Source: Channallabes apus
Lineage: Eukaryota > Chordata > Actinopteri > Siluriformes > Clariidae
Length of the DNA stretch: 64,000 nt
Direction: 5' to 3'
NCBI GenBank assembly: GCA_030522415.1
Contig: CM060112.1
Span: 12,505,001-12,569,000, forward strand
The translations under genes were made by a program, and so were the position numbers. The notes beneath the pieces were generated by a model that was given only the letters and a program-made list of their open reading frames with translations, was not told where the DNA came from and searched no databases. Positions within the stretch are counted from its first letter, which is position 1, and every line of letters begins with the position of its first letter. Below are positions 1 through 11,288 of the stretch, in pieces.

Positions 1-1400
1 GCATTCGTTTTGTGCTGATTTAAAAACGGAGAGAACGTTCTGGAGGATCGATGGCCTTCCTGCTTCTTGTACCGGGGCCTGTCCAGTAGAGGTCAGCATT
101 TCCTCAGTAGCTGGAGTATAAAATGGAGAATCAGTGTGGTGGCTGTCAGTTTGTGTGTGTGTATGTGTGTGGTATCAAAAGGGGGAGGGGGCGGAGGGGG
201 TTAATGAATTGTCCACTCCGGCCATGATGGTGTACATGTGCCGATAGCGGGTAATTTGCAGCAATGGCACGCCGAATGTAGCCACGCTATCAAACCCCGC
301 CAGTGCTCTCACTCAGTAGATAAAGAGGAGCTAATGCATAATTATCCTTTTGCAAATTGGATTGTTTTAACGAACTGGAGAATATAGGCCCCACGTGATG
401 GAAAGCAATCACTGTTTTTACAGCCCGTTCCCCCTCTCTTCCTCCTCCTCCTCCTCCTTTTTCACAGATAGCACAGAGAGTCTCGCCTCGCCGTAATCGC
501 CTGCAGTCTGTTCGAGTGCGTTTTACACGCACAAACTCTGTTCACATCGCCATTAATGCACTTTCATCTTCCATTTACAGATATATCTCGCTTTTTCCTT
601 TCGCTTGCTCACCCCCCCTCCACCCTTTTTTTTTTTTTTTTTTTTTTTTTCCCTTCTTCAACTTGGTGTGAGGTGGCTGAGAGTGTATGTGAATGACTAA
701 AGAGGCCTGAGGGAGGAGGGAGGAGTGAGGGGGGGAGTCATATGGGCTAGCCAGAGGGACTCTGCACAGCAGATAAGCGTGGCTAATAAAGACCAAATTG
801 AATTACTAATGACTAGAAAGAGGGCAGTCGTGTTAAAAATGGCGACTAACCGCTTCTCGTCACTGCCACGATCACCGCTGCGTGACATCTCTTAATTTTC
901 TCTCTGATGAGTCTCTAACACACAACCCCCACCCCACACCCCCCCCCAACCCCTCGCACCTTCGTCGTCCCTGTTTATCGTGGCTGGTTGGCTATCTGGA
1001 GGGGGATTTAAAGGGGCATAAACCTAAGTGAGCAGTTAGGAGTGTAATGAATCGCAGGCGGGAGAGAAGTGCCTCGATAATCCCATAAACTGAATAAACG
1101 ACAGAAGAATGTAATAGAGAGGAGATGAGCATAGGGGAGGAATGAGAGAAGAAATGAAGAGGCCTCGAGCTCAGCGACAGACGTTTGCCCTCAGTCTATT
1201 TATCAGGATAGACTCTACACACACACAAAGGAAACCATCTGGGTAAAGAGACCAGACTTTCCTAACGCCTTATTCCCCCCCTCCCCCCCCCCCCCCCAAA
1301 CACACATACTCAAAGAGAGAGAGAGTACGTTCCCTTATTTCTTCATGCGGTCCTTTTCTTCTGTAACACTTCTCTCTCGAGCTTCCTGTGGTATCGGATC
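1..1400. other. Non-repetitive intronic/upstream block, candidate conserved non-coding sequence
   Basis: No exon or recognisable transposon is visible. Sub-blocks at about 195-420, 780-900 and 1020-1200 are mixed-composition, unique-looking sequence with homeodomain/POU-like AT motifs (for example ATGCATAATTAT near 334-345). They are separated by a poly-T tract (about 626-650), poly-C tracts (about 1276-1298) and a short GA run (1315-1324). The open frames here are short and have no protein-like composition. Calling these blocks conserved elements is inference from texture; alignment to other fish would decide. Confidence 0.3.
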
Positions 1401-2099
1401 ATTTTAGCACTTTGTCATATTGTCCAAATTCCTTCTGACAGCTTTTCTACACGCATTGATTCTTTGTCAAGGCTGTGATGTTGCAGTACCTCGTGCCAAC
1501 TTGGAGACGAGTATTATGAAGACACAACCACTGGTGATGATGGAATTAAAAATTAAGATCCGTGGGCTTTCCATACATCCCCCCTATTTACTGTATGTGG
1601 ATTTTTGCATTGGAATGTTAAATATCAATTTACGTTTTTAAAAGGAAAAATTATTTAAATTGGAGGTGTAACGATAACTTCCAGTTTCAGTTCAGTTCTT
1701 TTCGCAATGCCGTCTCAATTTTTTTTTTATCAATCCTCAGACTATTTTTTTTAAATGTTGTATTAAGAAAAGATTTTACATAAATAAATATGTAAAAGTA
1801 AATGTAAATTTTTCTTTCTGTAAATTGAATTAACTGGTTCATAATATCTTTAAATATATATATAAATTGTCCCCCAATTTTCTTTGAATATTCAAAGTCT
1901 CTGGGGCGTAGAAGATCTAGAGCTCCAAAGTCGGCTAAAATGCCAGATTTCTGCAGCCTTTGTTGAGCTCCTGAGGAGCTGCTTATGAGATTAATGTACA
2001 GTATAACGTCTGTTTGCCTCCTATTCTCCCTGATAAACTAATTACTGAGTGTACAGGTTACAGTTAATAGGAAAACATCTGGTATTCAGACTGAGCTAA
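1401..2099. other. AT-rich non-coding stretch
   Basis: T- and A-rich intronic sequence with no exon, transposon end or RNA gene that I can recognise. A 73-codon open frame near its start has no family resemblance. Confidence 0.5.
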
Positions 2100-2320
2100 T
2101 AGAATGACAAAAGGGTAAATCTGGTCTCATCAGACCACATGACCACCTTTTCCCATTGCTCCAAAGTCTAGTTTCTGCTCGCTAGCAAACCTTTCTAGAT
2201 TAGCTTCACTAACAAGTGGGTTTCTTATGGCTTCACAGATGTTTAGTCCCAGGCCTGAAGTTCTCATCACTGTGCGTGTGGGTGTAAATATGTGTGAAAG
2301 AGACCTATTTTTCCAAATTC
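2100..2320 (-). pseudogene. Tc1-like transposase fragment
   Basis: The reverse complement reads through the block around the first catalytic aspartate of a Tc1-like transposase (a V-M-W-S-D-E-T-like stretch near 2130-2155). It is followed on the + strand by sequence typical of fish Tc1 copies. Both ends and the rest of the transposase are missing, so this is a small decayed relic. Confidence 0.6.
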
Positions 2321-2824
2321 CAAAGACATTCAGATGAGTCTCCGTGTTCATGCACTAAGCAAAAAATGGTGGGAAAAAGGTTGTGCTGTTTTTTCAACCC
2401 AGTTAGATTTTCTCCTGAATGTGACCTCATATAAGAAGACCCCCTTCCCCGGGTTGTTGCTCTGCTCAGAAGCGGTGTGCCTCAACAGTAGCTCATTTAC
2501 ATACGTCGACACTGAAATGCTGCAAGTTTGAAGTATAAAAAGATGCGTTATCTGCGGGCTTCAGCTGGAGCAGTAACACACACACTTTGGGGAGCTCTGA
2601 GACCAGTGGTAGTAATAAAGTGTCGGACCATTTAATATATTAATTGCTGAAGTAATAAGCAGTAGCAACCATAATAACAATAATATTTCACATTTGAAAG
2701 AGAATTTTAAAGAGCAGCACTGCTGTTTTGCTGTCAGCCTGTTAACATAATATATTTTATATATAATGTTAAAGTTTGGACTAAAATTTTGGTTTGTTTT
2801 CGACGGTCTAGAACGATACTAGAT

Positions 2825-3140
2825 TTTTTTCAAAACTATGACTTAACACACATGGCATTAGATAATTAAGCAACAACAAGAAGTCATGTTGTTATTTTAA
2901 GACACAAGGGTCAGCTGTTCTAGAATAGCTCTTGCAAGAACCGTATTATAAAAGTACATTTGCAAAACCCATCAAGCACCATAATGAAACTGACTCTCAT
3001 GAGGACCTTTCCAGGAAAACGGGACCAAAACCGACCTCTGCTGCCTCAGAAATTTCAAAGTAACAAACATCACCTCAGATTATAGATATTATAAGGCTTT
3101 ACAGAGCATAAGTAGCAGACACATCTCTATCAACTTTTCC
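2825..3140 (+). mobile_element. Tc1 element fragment (N-terminal transposase region)
   Basis: This block matches, in inverted orientation, the block at 15640-15925. Shared landmarks are CAGCTGTTCTAGAA, AACCCATCAAG, GATGAAACTG-like and CTCTCATGA. From family knowledge it corresponds to the 5'/N-terminal part of the Tc1 family whose other end is at 33887-34285. No open frame survives and neither terminus is preserved. Confidence 0.6.
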
Positions 3141-3167
3141 AAAAAAAAAAAAATTGTATATATATAT

Positions 3168-3506
3168 TAGGGATGTAACGGTATTGTAAATACAGTCGTA
3201 CCGCAATAACACTTTATTTCGATAATACCGTGGTCGCATGACGATAAAATGATAGGTCTTCTGAGAAAAGTTTGCTCAGGCGAATGGAGCGAACGAGAGG
3301 TAGCAGGAACTACAATTCCCATCAGCCCAGGCGTGACCATCATCCTTTGCGGTCTGTTATCGCTACACATCCTGTAATGCGCACATCCGATTTAAAACCC
3401 GCTTACTCCATAATGATTAATTACTATTTCTATCTCTTTTCCTTCGCCGCTAATAGCAGCACCCGCCGTTTCCGCATTACTGGATCTGTAGCGACAAAAA
3501 TCTGTA
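3168..3506. mobile_element. hAT-like element fragment
   Basis: It begins with TAGGGATGTAACGGTAT, a terminus typical of fish hAT miniature elements, just after a TA microsatellite. The opposite terminus is not found, because a Tc1 copy follows directly at 3507. I read this as one end of a non-autonomous hAT element interrupted or truncated by that insertion. Confidence 0.5.
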
Positions 3507-4661
3507 ATCTCAAAAAATTAGCATATTTCATCCGACCAATAAAAGAAAAGTGTTTTTAATACAAAAAAAGTCAACCTTCAAATAATTATGTTCAGTTATG
3601 CACTCAATACTTTTGCAAATTCTTGTGTCTTGTGTCTCTCAACTTTCTCTTCACAATATCCCACAGATTCTCTATGGGGTTCAGGTCAGGAGAGTTGGCA
3701 GGCCAATTGAGCACAGTAATACCATGGTCAGTAAACCATTTACCAGTGGTTTTGGCACTGTGAGCAGGTGCCAGGTCGTGCTGAAAAATGAAATCTTCAT
3801 CTCCATAAAGCTTTTCAGCAGATGGAAGCATGAAGTGCTCCAAAATCTCCTGATAGCCAGCTGCATTGACCCTGCCCTTGATAAAACACAGTGGACCAAC
3901 ACCAGCAGCTGACATGGCACCCCAGACCATCACTGGCTGTGGGTACTTGACACTGGACTTCAGGCATTTTGGCATTTCCCTCTCCCCAGTCTTCCTCCAG
4001 ACTCTGGCACCTTGATTTCCGAATGACATGCAAAATTTGCAACCTGTAGCCCATTTCCTGCACACGCCTGTACACGGTGGCTCTGGATGTTTCTACTCCA
4101 GACTCAGTCCACTGCTTCCGCAGGTCCTCCAAGGTCTGGAATCGGTCCTTCTCCACAATCTTCCTCAGGGCCCGGTCACCTCTTCTCGTTGTGCAGCATT
4201 TTCTGCCACACTTTTTCCTTCCCACAGACTTCCCACTGAGGTGCCTTGATACAGCACTCTGGGAACAGCCTATTCGTTCAGAAATGTCTTTCTGTGTCTT
4301 ACCCTCTTGCTTGAGGGCGTCAATGATGGCCTTCTGGGCAGCAGTCAGGTCGGCAGTCTTACCCATGATTGCGGTTTTGAGTAATGAACCAGGCTGGGAG
4401 TTTTTAAAAGCCTCAGGAATCTTTTGCAGGTGTTTAGACTTAATTAGTTGATTCAGATGATTAGGTTAATAGCTCGTTTAGAGAACCTTTTCATGATATG
4501 CTAATTTTTTGAGATAGGGATTTTGGGTTTTCATGAGCTGTATGCCACAATCATCAATATTAAAACAACAAAAGGCTTGAACTACTTCAGTTGTGTGTAA
4601 TGAATCTAAAATATATGAAAGTCTCTTTATCGCAATATGCTAATTTTTTGAGAAGGACCTG
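3507..4661 (-). mobile_element. Internally deleted Tc1/mariner element
   Basis: The right end carries the motif GCTAATTTTTTGAGAAGGAC followed by a TA. The same motif recurs internally at about 4497-4515 and, inverted, at 3508-3525, which is the direct/inverted repeat layout of IR/DR Tc1 elements. The outer left repeat is missing, so the copy starts at its inner repeat. The transposase (separate entry) has lost its central and C-terminal parts, so the copy cannot move by itself. Confidence 0.8.
3604..4366 (-). pseudogene. Tc1 transposase pseudogene, two frames, central deletion
   Basis: Starting from the ATG at 4364-4366, the reading MGKTADLTAAQKAIIDAL opens a paired-like helix-turn-helix region. 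A second frame continues with SVKYPQPVMVWGAMS, a QHDLAPAHS block (second catalytic Asp) and [11 protein letters not shown] (catalytic Glu). The two frames join near 4010-4060. There, family knowledge says about 65 residues holding the first catalytic Asp are absent. The C-terminus is also cut short, after RDTRHKNLQKY. The strand is opposite to ZC3H3. Non-functional. Confidence 0.8.
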
Positions 4662-4853
4662 TATATATAAACCCATCCCATGTTGCCTAAGAAATAAATC
4701 GTGTCAAAGAAAATGTCAGTAACTTACTATTTGAATGCAAAAATGATAAATCAGTGTTAATGTTAGCTTCATTTCTTGCATTTTTAGATTTATTCCCAGA
4801 AAGAGTTGTAATGGCTTAATCAGGTATGATACAGTATGTTTAGACACACACGT

Positions 4854-4854
<1 letters not shown>

Positions 4855-4907
<53 letters not shown>
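4855..4907. repeat. (CA)n microsatellite
   Basis: Uninterrupted CA dinucleotides for about 53 bases, followed at 4912-4930 by three tandem AGGTC pentamers. The open frames of repeated Thr-His or Val-Cys across it are artefacts. Confidence 0.97.
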
Positions 4908-4909
<2 letters not shown>

Positions 4910-4930
4910 AGCCAGGTCAGGTCAGGTCAG

Positions 4931-5943
4931 ATTTTTATTACTTATTTCTACCGGCAGTCGTGTTCTCTCTGTGTAAATCACGACAGTGGGCATCTGTGGC
5001 CTCACAAACACTCATCCACACCCCCAGCACAGAAACAGCTCGGGCACCGCGCCTCTCGAACACACTCAGTATCTCACAGAATCGTGTTACCCCCAGCTCG
5101 CTCCTGTTGCAGCGCAGCCGTTGATGTGCTCATTTATTCAGCAATAAATCAGCGCCGTGCTGTCTAAAAGCCTCTTTCTCACCGTCTTTTACTGCTCTCC
5201 TCCGGCTGTTAGATCACATATGCAGAGTGCACATTCACACTCGGATGTCCATGCATAAGCAAAAGCTTGCATACGTAGTGTGATAACGGTAAACGCGGAA
5301 TTTTGTGCGGCTTAAGTTAGCATGCAGGTTAGTGGGTTTGATGTTTGCTTAAATTATTACCACTACTGTTTATGGTATATGGGTGCTGACGAGGATTGTG
5401 TGTAATATATATTTAATGTATGCAGGTTGGAAGATGTGCAGGACAGAGGTGTTTTTTTTTTTTTTTTTTTTTTTTTTTTGCGCTAAAGTTTGCTGTATCT
5501 GACCTGGATCTTCTTTTTGGACTGATATGATTGTTTCAAGCTGCATATTTCCTTAATTTTTTTTTTTTTACTTAACCTTAGGGATGTGGTAGATTTATTA
5601 CCTCTACATGATGAGTCAAAGGTAACCATATGTTTCAATAAAAAATATGGGCATTTATTTACAAAGAGCTGCAAGTTATTACAGGTAACATACGCATACT
5701 CTCTGGGGAATTTTAAGAGTTTATCAATAATTGGTTAATAAATATCGTAAAAATAAATAAGCATCCTCTTAATGGGATCATTTGTGCCATTATTTGCTCC
5801 CAACCTGGATAAATACGGTTGAATTAATGACATTAAAATGCTAACGCAATTAAAAATGCATTTGCAATATGTCAGAATAATCTCAGTGTGAAACTCTTAT
5901 TCATTTATTTATTTATTATTATTTTATTTTTTTTATCAAACCC
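4931..5943. other. Non-coding stretch, partly unique, with poly-T
   Basis: 4931-5330 is mixed-composition, unique-looking sequence without an exon. 5452-5479 is a T tract, and the rest is AT-rich with no transposon end recognised. Nothing here supports a gene. Confidence 0.4.
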
Positions 5944-6727
5944 GGATGGGAATCACCAGAGCCCCTCCCGATACAATATGATCACAATACCTAGGTCACG
6001 ATTCAATATGTATTGCGATTTAGCAAGTTTCACACTTTTATAAATATCCTGATTAAAACTTGGCAAATAGTTTGCTTCTTTTACACTGAACATAAGACTT
6101 TTTTTTTTGCACTCATTGTGGACATTCATGGACACCATGGACACTTATGGACATTGCACACCTGCACTTTTATGCACATTTACCAATTTTTATTTCATTT
6201 TGCACGTTGCACATCCATATTTGCACATTTCCCGAATATTTCTATTTAAATCCCACTTCATCTCCACACTAACGTTTCTATATTTTTCTGTATTTGTACG
6301 AAAAAATAATCTTTTTTTTTTTTTCTTCAGATTTGTACTGCTAGATTTTTCTTATATTTTCTATTTTGTCTTATCTTCTGTAGACATAGTTTTCCTTAGC
6401 TATTAGTTATTTTCTATATTTTATTTCTCATTTTATTCCATATTTATTTTTCTTTTTAAGGTCACAGACGGTCGTTTAAACATTTCACGGCATATCATAC
6501 TGTGTATAACTGTGTATGTGACAAATAACATTAGGGTTTTGACTCTGTACCCCGTGAACAGTTTAGAGTGCACCACCTGTAGGGTTATAAAGGAACAGCA
6601 ACATTTTACCGCTTTTAACTCAAACATTAATATAAAAAATAAAAAATAAAAAAATCTATTTTGGAGTCAGTGTGGTGATGCACATTGGATGGATTGCCAC
6701 ACAAGAATTGTGATTTTCCCATCACTA
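5944..6727. mobile_element. hAT-like miniature element interrupted by a LINE tail
   Basis: The left terminus reads GGATGGGAATCACCAG and the right terminus GTGATTTTCCCATCACTA. Inside are TGTATTGCGATTTAG and, at about 6550-6630, a block that recurs inverted at 10190-10255. The same terminus appears inverted at 10417-10436 in a second copy. A foreign segment at 6108-6532 splits the element. No coding capacity. Confidence 0.5.
6108..6532 (+). mobile_element. Non-LTR retrotransposon 3' tail
   Basis: The sequence is T-rich, with repeated CATGGACAC/GTGGACATT words at its start. It ends CTGTGTATGTGACAAATAAC, the form of a common fish LINE 3' end. There is no reverse-transcriptase frame, so this is a strongly 5'-truncated insertion. 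Confidence 0.5.
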
Positions 6728-8095
6728 GTAAATAGTCAAGTGCCACAACTACTTTAATATCTTAATTAACTTTAATGTCTAACATACATAATGTACTTAT
6801 TTGTAAATCAGACTTGAACATTTTCTTCATCCTGTTTGATGCACTCAGTGTCAAAATCATAAATTAACGGTGCAGCTCGGAGGACACGTCATCAAATTCT
6901 GTCAGAAACTGGTTAAAGATGTTGAAACTTTCTGTCTTTAACCCTCTTGCGGGCAGCAAGTGGTAAGGCATGCCAGTAATAATTGTAAATTCGCTCAACC
7001 TTGTTAGTTTTGAAAATCTCTGGCCATGATTGATTGATTTATACAACCACTAATCATTTACACATAACTGTTTCTGCTCTTTTATATAGCTTGCTTATTT
7101 ATTTTTTTCCGTGTGTCTGATTATAGTATTTCAAGTGCTTCAATACAAGTAATGTATTCACTCTGAAAATGACCTGGAGAACACGCTGCGATCGTGGGGC
7201 TGGCCAATGCTCTGTTTTATCTCCTTATGTGGTTTGTCGGTTTGTGTTTTAATAATTTTTTTTTATAAACGTATCACTGGGACGTTTGCACCTCCTTCAG
7301 TTTCTGCCACTTTGTTCATGTGACTGTTGAATTCTTGCTACCGCGCCATCACTCTAATTTGGTCGTTCATGCCAACCTGGTCTAGCCTAGTGCGTCACTG
7401 AATGATCAAGCCCGCTCGAGCCATGTAATTTATATCGCGTTTACAGCAAACGCATGTTCCCGGGCCCAGATTGGCTCGATCAGAGTGAGAGAATTTATTT
7501 GTAAGAGGAGAGTGGACTTACCCTGTCAGTGTACAGTTTCTCTCAGCTGCCACCCAAGATATCTCCATTGGAAATGCCATAACAGTACATAACCTGCTTT
7601 TACACACACACACACAAACACACACACACCAGCTTGCCTTCACCCACTCTGATTTGTGCTCATTCTTTCACTTTCTTCTCCAGTTAGTGTCGGACAGGTG
7701 GGACTCTTCTGTCTGCCGGTCAGCCATCAAAATGTATATGAGCGTTTCTGTACAGCAGATATACAGCACATAGATACAGCAAGTGTACAGATGTCATGTA
7801 AAGCTTTTATTATTATTTATTAATTGTGTGGCAGAAGAAAATTTTATATTTATAATTAAAGTATGACATTGTGCTTTTTGTGACATTTCCTAGTTTCCTA
7901 GTAATCCTAGTTTTGAAACCTGTGAAGAATTAAACATTTATATATTTTTTTTTTAACTTTTCCTGTGCTGGCCTTTTATATTCTACCAAAAATGTGTCTT
8001 AGCTTTTTCAGGCAAGCAAGGAAAGAATAAAGGAAAGAAAGAGGAGAGACCAGAAAGTAAAAAAACAACAAAAAAAACAAAGAAAGGAAAAGCAC
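6728..8095. other. Non-coding stretch including a candidate conserved block
   Basis: 6728-7360 is AT-rich with no recognisable feature. 7360-7570 is unique, GC-balanced sequence (around TGCGTCACTGAATGATCAAG) of conserved-element texture. 7600-7630 is a short CA run. 7800-8095 is AT- and GA-rich. No exon was found. Confidence 0.35.
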
Positions 8096-8386
8096 TCACT
8101 CACTCATCGTCTATACCGCTTTATCCTGTATTCAGGGTCATGGGGGGCCTGGAGCCTATCCCCACCTATATGAGGTGGGGGACACCTGGGTCAGGGTGCC
8201 AGTCCATCACAGGGCACAAACATACATGTACACACACACTACGGGTACGACAGTTAGCCTAATCTGCAAGTCCTTGAACTGTGGGAGGAAACCCATCAAG
8301 CACGGAGAAAAGTTGAACCCTGGACCTGGGAAGTGCAAGGCAACAGTGCTAACCACTACAACCACTACGCCAACGTGTCGCTGAAA
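8096..8386 (-). mobile_element. tRNA-derived SINE, same family as 60841-61173
   Basis: Read on the reverse strand it contains the family's body (CCTCCCACAG-like, TAGGCTAA, GGATAGGCTCCAGG-like) and ends in CCGCTTTATCC inverted, with an (ACTC)n tail at 8096-8106. The tRNA-like head lies at about 8330-8386. Flanks share an imperfect GAAAGGAAAAGC-like duplication. Confidence 0.75.
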
Positions 8387-9785
8387 AGGAAAGCAAAGAA
8401 ACGAAAATAAATAAGGAAAAAGAAAATGTAAGAAGGATGGAAAATAATAAGAAGTAGTTAAGGGTTTTAAAGTAAACAGAACTGATCGTCATTTATTTAT
8501 TTATTTATTTATTTTTGTGCTTTCTTCTACTGTTCCCATCCTCACATCATTTTCTTCCTCCGGCAGTGGAGCTCTGATGACTCGGCTAATGCTTCCACCG
8601 ATACCAGAGTGAGAGAAAGTGTGCTGCACGTTCAGTGCTTTATAACCTTTGTACCTCTGTGTACGTAGCACCTCTGTCTGTACTCCACTGTCTCCGAGAG
8701 CTGCACTTCCCTCATCAAGCTGTCAGCTGGCCACAATTAAAACCTCTCTTCACCACTCCTCGCGTTACACACACACCCACCATTAACCACCTGCCCATCC
8801 CAGCCACTTTTACACACACTCGCACTCACGTGCACTAATCTAGGATGGGTTTTATGTTCCGACGTTTATGTACTAAGCACCATTAAGTAGACGTCATCGA
8901 CTAGAATCTTGTAAAGGCAATATGAAGGGGTTTCGGACGGTTCCTTTGTCCCATGTCGTGCTGTGAGCGTCTTGTGTGCCACTTGTTTTTTCGTAAATCT
9001 TTAATCTCAGCAGCAGTGAGAAGAATATCATTTGCATGTTACTTGAATGGTAAGGAGTGTGTAAGCAGGCGAGGGTATGTGCGTGCATACATATGGCGCA
9101 CATGCATGTGCATTTGTCGGTGTCGGGTGTCCCAGAAGTTCAAGGCCAAGTGTTGAAACATGTAACCCACACTTTCCTACGCTGAAATATTACACTGCAG
9201 TAACGGCCTTTCCTTCCCTCTTTTGGAGGGTAAATATTTTCTCAGTATCTCAAGGAGTTCTGTAGTGACACATAGCAGGAAATAAATCAGAAACTTTAAA
9301 CATTAATGTGCTCGCTAATTGCTTAAAAAGTGCACACGTAGTTTGTCACCACCTAAAATTGGGAACTATTATATTTCCAGATCATATATAAAAATGTCCA
9401 CATACTCTAGGCACATACTGTAAGGATTCTTAAAGAAACTATAGCATATAATATAATGTATGACTAATATATAACTATAATACTATTGCAATGATTAGTT
9501 AAAGAGAAAAGAAAATGTGCAATTAAGTAAGTCTTGATGATAGATTTATAGCACAATCTGCTTTTATGATATATTCTGGACATCATAAAATCTTTTTTTC
9601 TTCTTAAAATTTACTTTTTTTTTGCTCTAGTAATATTTTAGTCTAAATTGTAAATCTAAATTGTAATATCTTTTTCTCCACACTTTCTTTAATGCTCAAT
9701 TTTTAAAGGTTTTTTTTTTTGTAAATGAAAAGTGCAATGTATACAAATGTTTCCAAAATTAGATTAAAATAAAATACACTATATA
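8387..9785. other. Non-coding stretch, no feature recognised
   Basis: GA-rich then mixed sequence, with a (TTTA)n run at about 8490-8514. 9300-9785 is AT-rich. Short open frames across 8635-9265 are low-complexity Thr/His or Cys-rich and do not resemble exons. Confidence 0.4.
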
Positions 9786-10107
9786 CACTATATTGCCAGT
9801 ATTCGCTCGCTTGCCTTCACATGCATATGAGCTTGAGTAACATCCGATTCTTAAACCATAGGGGTTAATATGATGTTGGTCCATCCATTACAGCTTCAAC
9901 CAGACCTTCGATCAAACTTCATTGTCTCACCTCACAAATGCACTTCTGGAAGAATGGTCAAAGATTCCCATAAACACACTCCTAAACCTTGTGGAAAGCC
10001 GTCTCAGAAGATGTGAAGCTGCTATAGCTGCAATGGGTGGCTTTAACATCATATTAAACCCTATGAATTAAGAATTGGATGTTACTCGAGTTAATATGCA
10101 TGTGAAG
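9786..10107 (+). mobile_element. Internally deleted Tc1-like element
   Basis: It starts TA-CACTATATTGCCAGTATTC. The inner left repeat (about 9817-9858, CATGCATATGAGCTTGAGTA) returns inverted at about 10065-10105. Between them only a scrap of transposase sequence remains (ACTTCTGGAAGAATGGTCAA), in + orientation. The outer right end is lost where the hAT-like copy at 10106 begins. Confidence 0.65.
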
Positions 10108-10436
10108 CTATTATATACAGTTTTGAGCACTCCAACAGCAGGATTATAGAGGAACGGCAACCTTTTATAGTTTTTAATTGATATATGTTTGCATTTGAGG
10201 TGGTAAAAGGTTGCCGTTCCTCTATAATCCTGCTGATGGAGTGCTCAAAACTGTTCACAAATTGGCCGGCAGCACGACATCCTATGTGATTTTGTGAACA
10301 AAATAAAAAAAAAAAACGTATATAAATATTGGGATATTTACAAAATTGAGAGAGTTTTAGGATCGCAATATGAATATTATCAGCACATGGCTATCGTGAT
10401 GTATCGGCTGCTCCCTGGTGATTCCCATCCCTAGCA
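10106..10436 (-). mobile_element. hAT-like miniature element, inverted copy, with fold-back
   Basis: It ends CTGGTGATTCCCATCCCTAG, the inverse of the terminus at 5944, and contains the inverted counterpart of the block at 6550-6630. Its left half is a long near-perfect inverted repeat (separate entry). Non-coding. Confidence 0.5.
10119..10252. repeat. 49-bp near-perfect inverted repeat (hairpin)
   Basis: The arms 10119-10167 and 10203-10252 are complementary over about 49 bases with about one mismatch, around a 35-base spacer. Arm core: GGATTATAGAGGAACGGCAA. It lies within the hAT-like copy and may be an inverted duplication of its subterminal sequence. Confidence 0.85.
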
Positions 10437-10699
10437 AATACATTTAAACTTTGTTAAGATGTTCGGTTTTGTAATGTAAAAATTATATGTCATGTTAATA
10501 ATTTTCCATATTAAGGTGATATCGAAATCAGCAGAATTCAGCCGAAATAATAAATAGAAATGTTTAAGTTTAAGTGGGCCAAAAAAAAGAAAAGAAAACT
10601 GGTGCTCAGAATTAACCAGTTACATTCAATAACTGGTTAAAAGTATTTATTATTCATCTGTTATCAATAAACAGATTCTGATTTTAATCCCAAATAAAG
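10437..10699. other. AT-rich spacer
   Basis: Simple AT-rich sequence between two transposon relics; nothing recognised. Confidence 0.5.
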
Positions 10700-11065
10700 A
10701 TCAACTGTTTCTGTAGAATTTTGTGACAAAAGTTTTGTGGTCTGATAAGACCAAAGTAAAACGTTTTGACAGCACAGTGAAGCATGGTGGTGGCAGCATC
10801 ATGCAATGTGGATTTTTCTCTTTAGCTAAGACTAGAGTGCTAGTCAAGATAGATGGAATCATAGATTGTACCAAATATCAATCTATTTGTCAAGAAACCT
10901 TCAGGCTTTGACCTTTTAGCATGATAACGACCAAAGCACAAATCCACATCAACAAACGAATGGCTTTAGAAGATGACCACCATGTTGAAATGGCCCTGTC
11001 AGTTAGCTCAGGTCTAAATACCGTCATAAACATATGGAGTGACTTGAAAAGATTCACAAAAACAA
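10700..11065 (+). pseudogene. Tc1 transposase relic (catalytic core fragment)
   Basis: The frame at 10723-10911 reads VLWSDKTKVKRFDSTVKHGG, aligning to the Tc1 block around the first catalytic residue (Asp kept, following Glu changed to Lys) and the KHGGGS motif. Downstream frames carry remnants of the second half. Stops and shifts are frequent and no terminal repeats are seen. Inactive. Confidence 0.7.
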
Positions 11066-11288
11066 AAACATTTGTGTTTCCTCCCACATGCATACGTGCA
11101 GGTTAGGCTAATTGGCCTTCCCAAATTGCCCCATAGTGTGTAAATGAGTGTGCATGTGAGTGTGTCCTGCGATGGATTGGTTCTTCATCCAGGTCTTGTG
11201 CCCAAAGTCTCCTGGAATAGGCTCCAGGCCTCCCATGACAACGTACACAGGAAAACGCAGAATGGATTATGAGTTAATGAGGGTTTTC
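11066..11288 (+). mobile_element. SINE fragment without tRNA head
   Basis: Matches the body and 3' half of the SINE at 60841-61173: TTTCCTCCCACATG, GGTTAGGCTAATTGG, CCCAAATTGCCC, GGAATAGGCTCCAGG. The tRNA-like head and the GAGT tail are lost. Confidence 0.75.

Noticed and set aside
3598..4451. + strand open frames of 104, 73 and 124 codons
   Set aside because: They are shadows of the reverse-strand Tc1 transposase relic.
4912..4930. Tandem AGGTCAGGTCAGGTCA as receptor site
   Set aside because: Five-base period makes half-sites overlap; better read as a pentamer microsatellite.
5944..10436. A single 4.5-kb hAT transposon spanning the two inverted termini
   Set aside because: The left copy already has its own right end near 6727 and the interior holds unrelated repeats; two separate copies are simpler.
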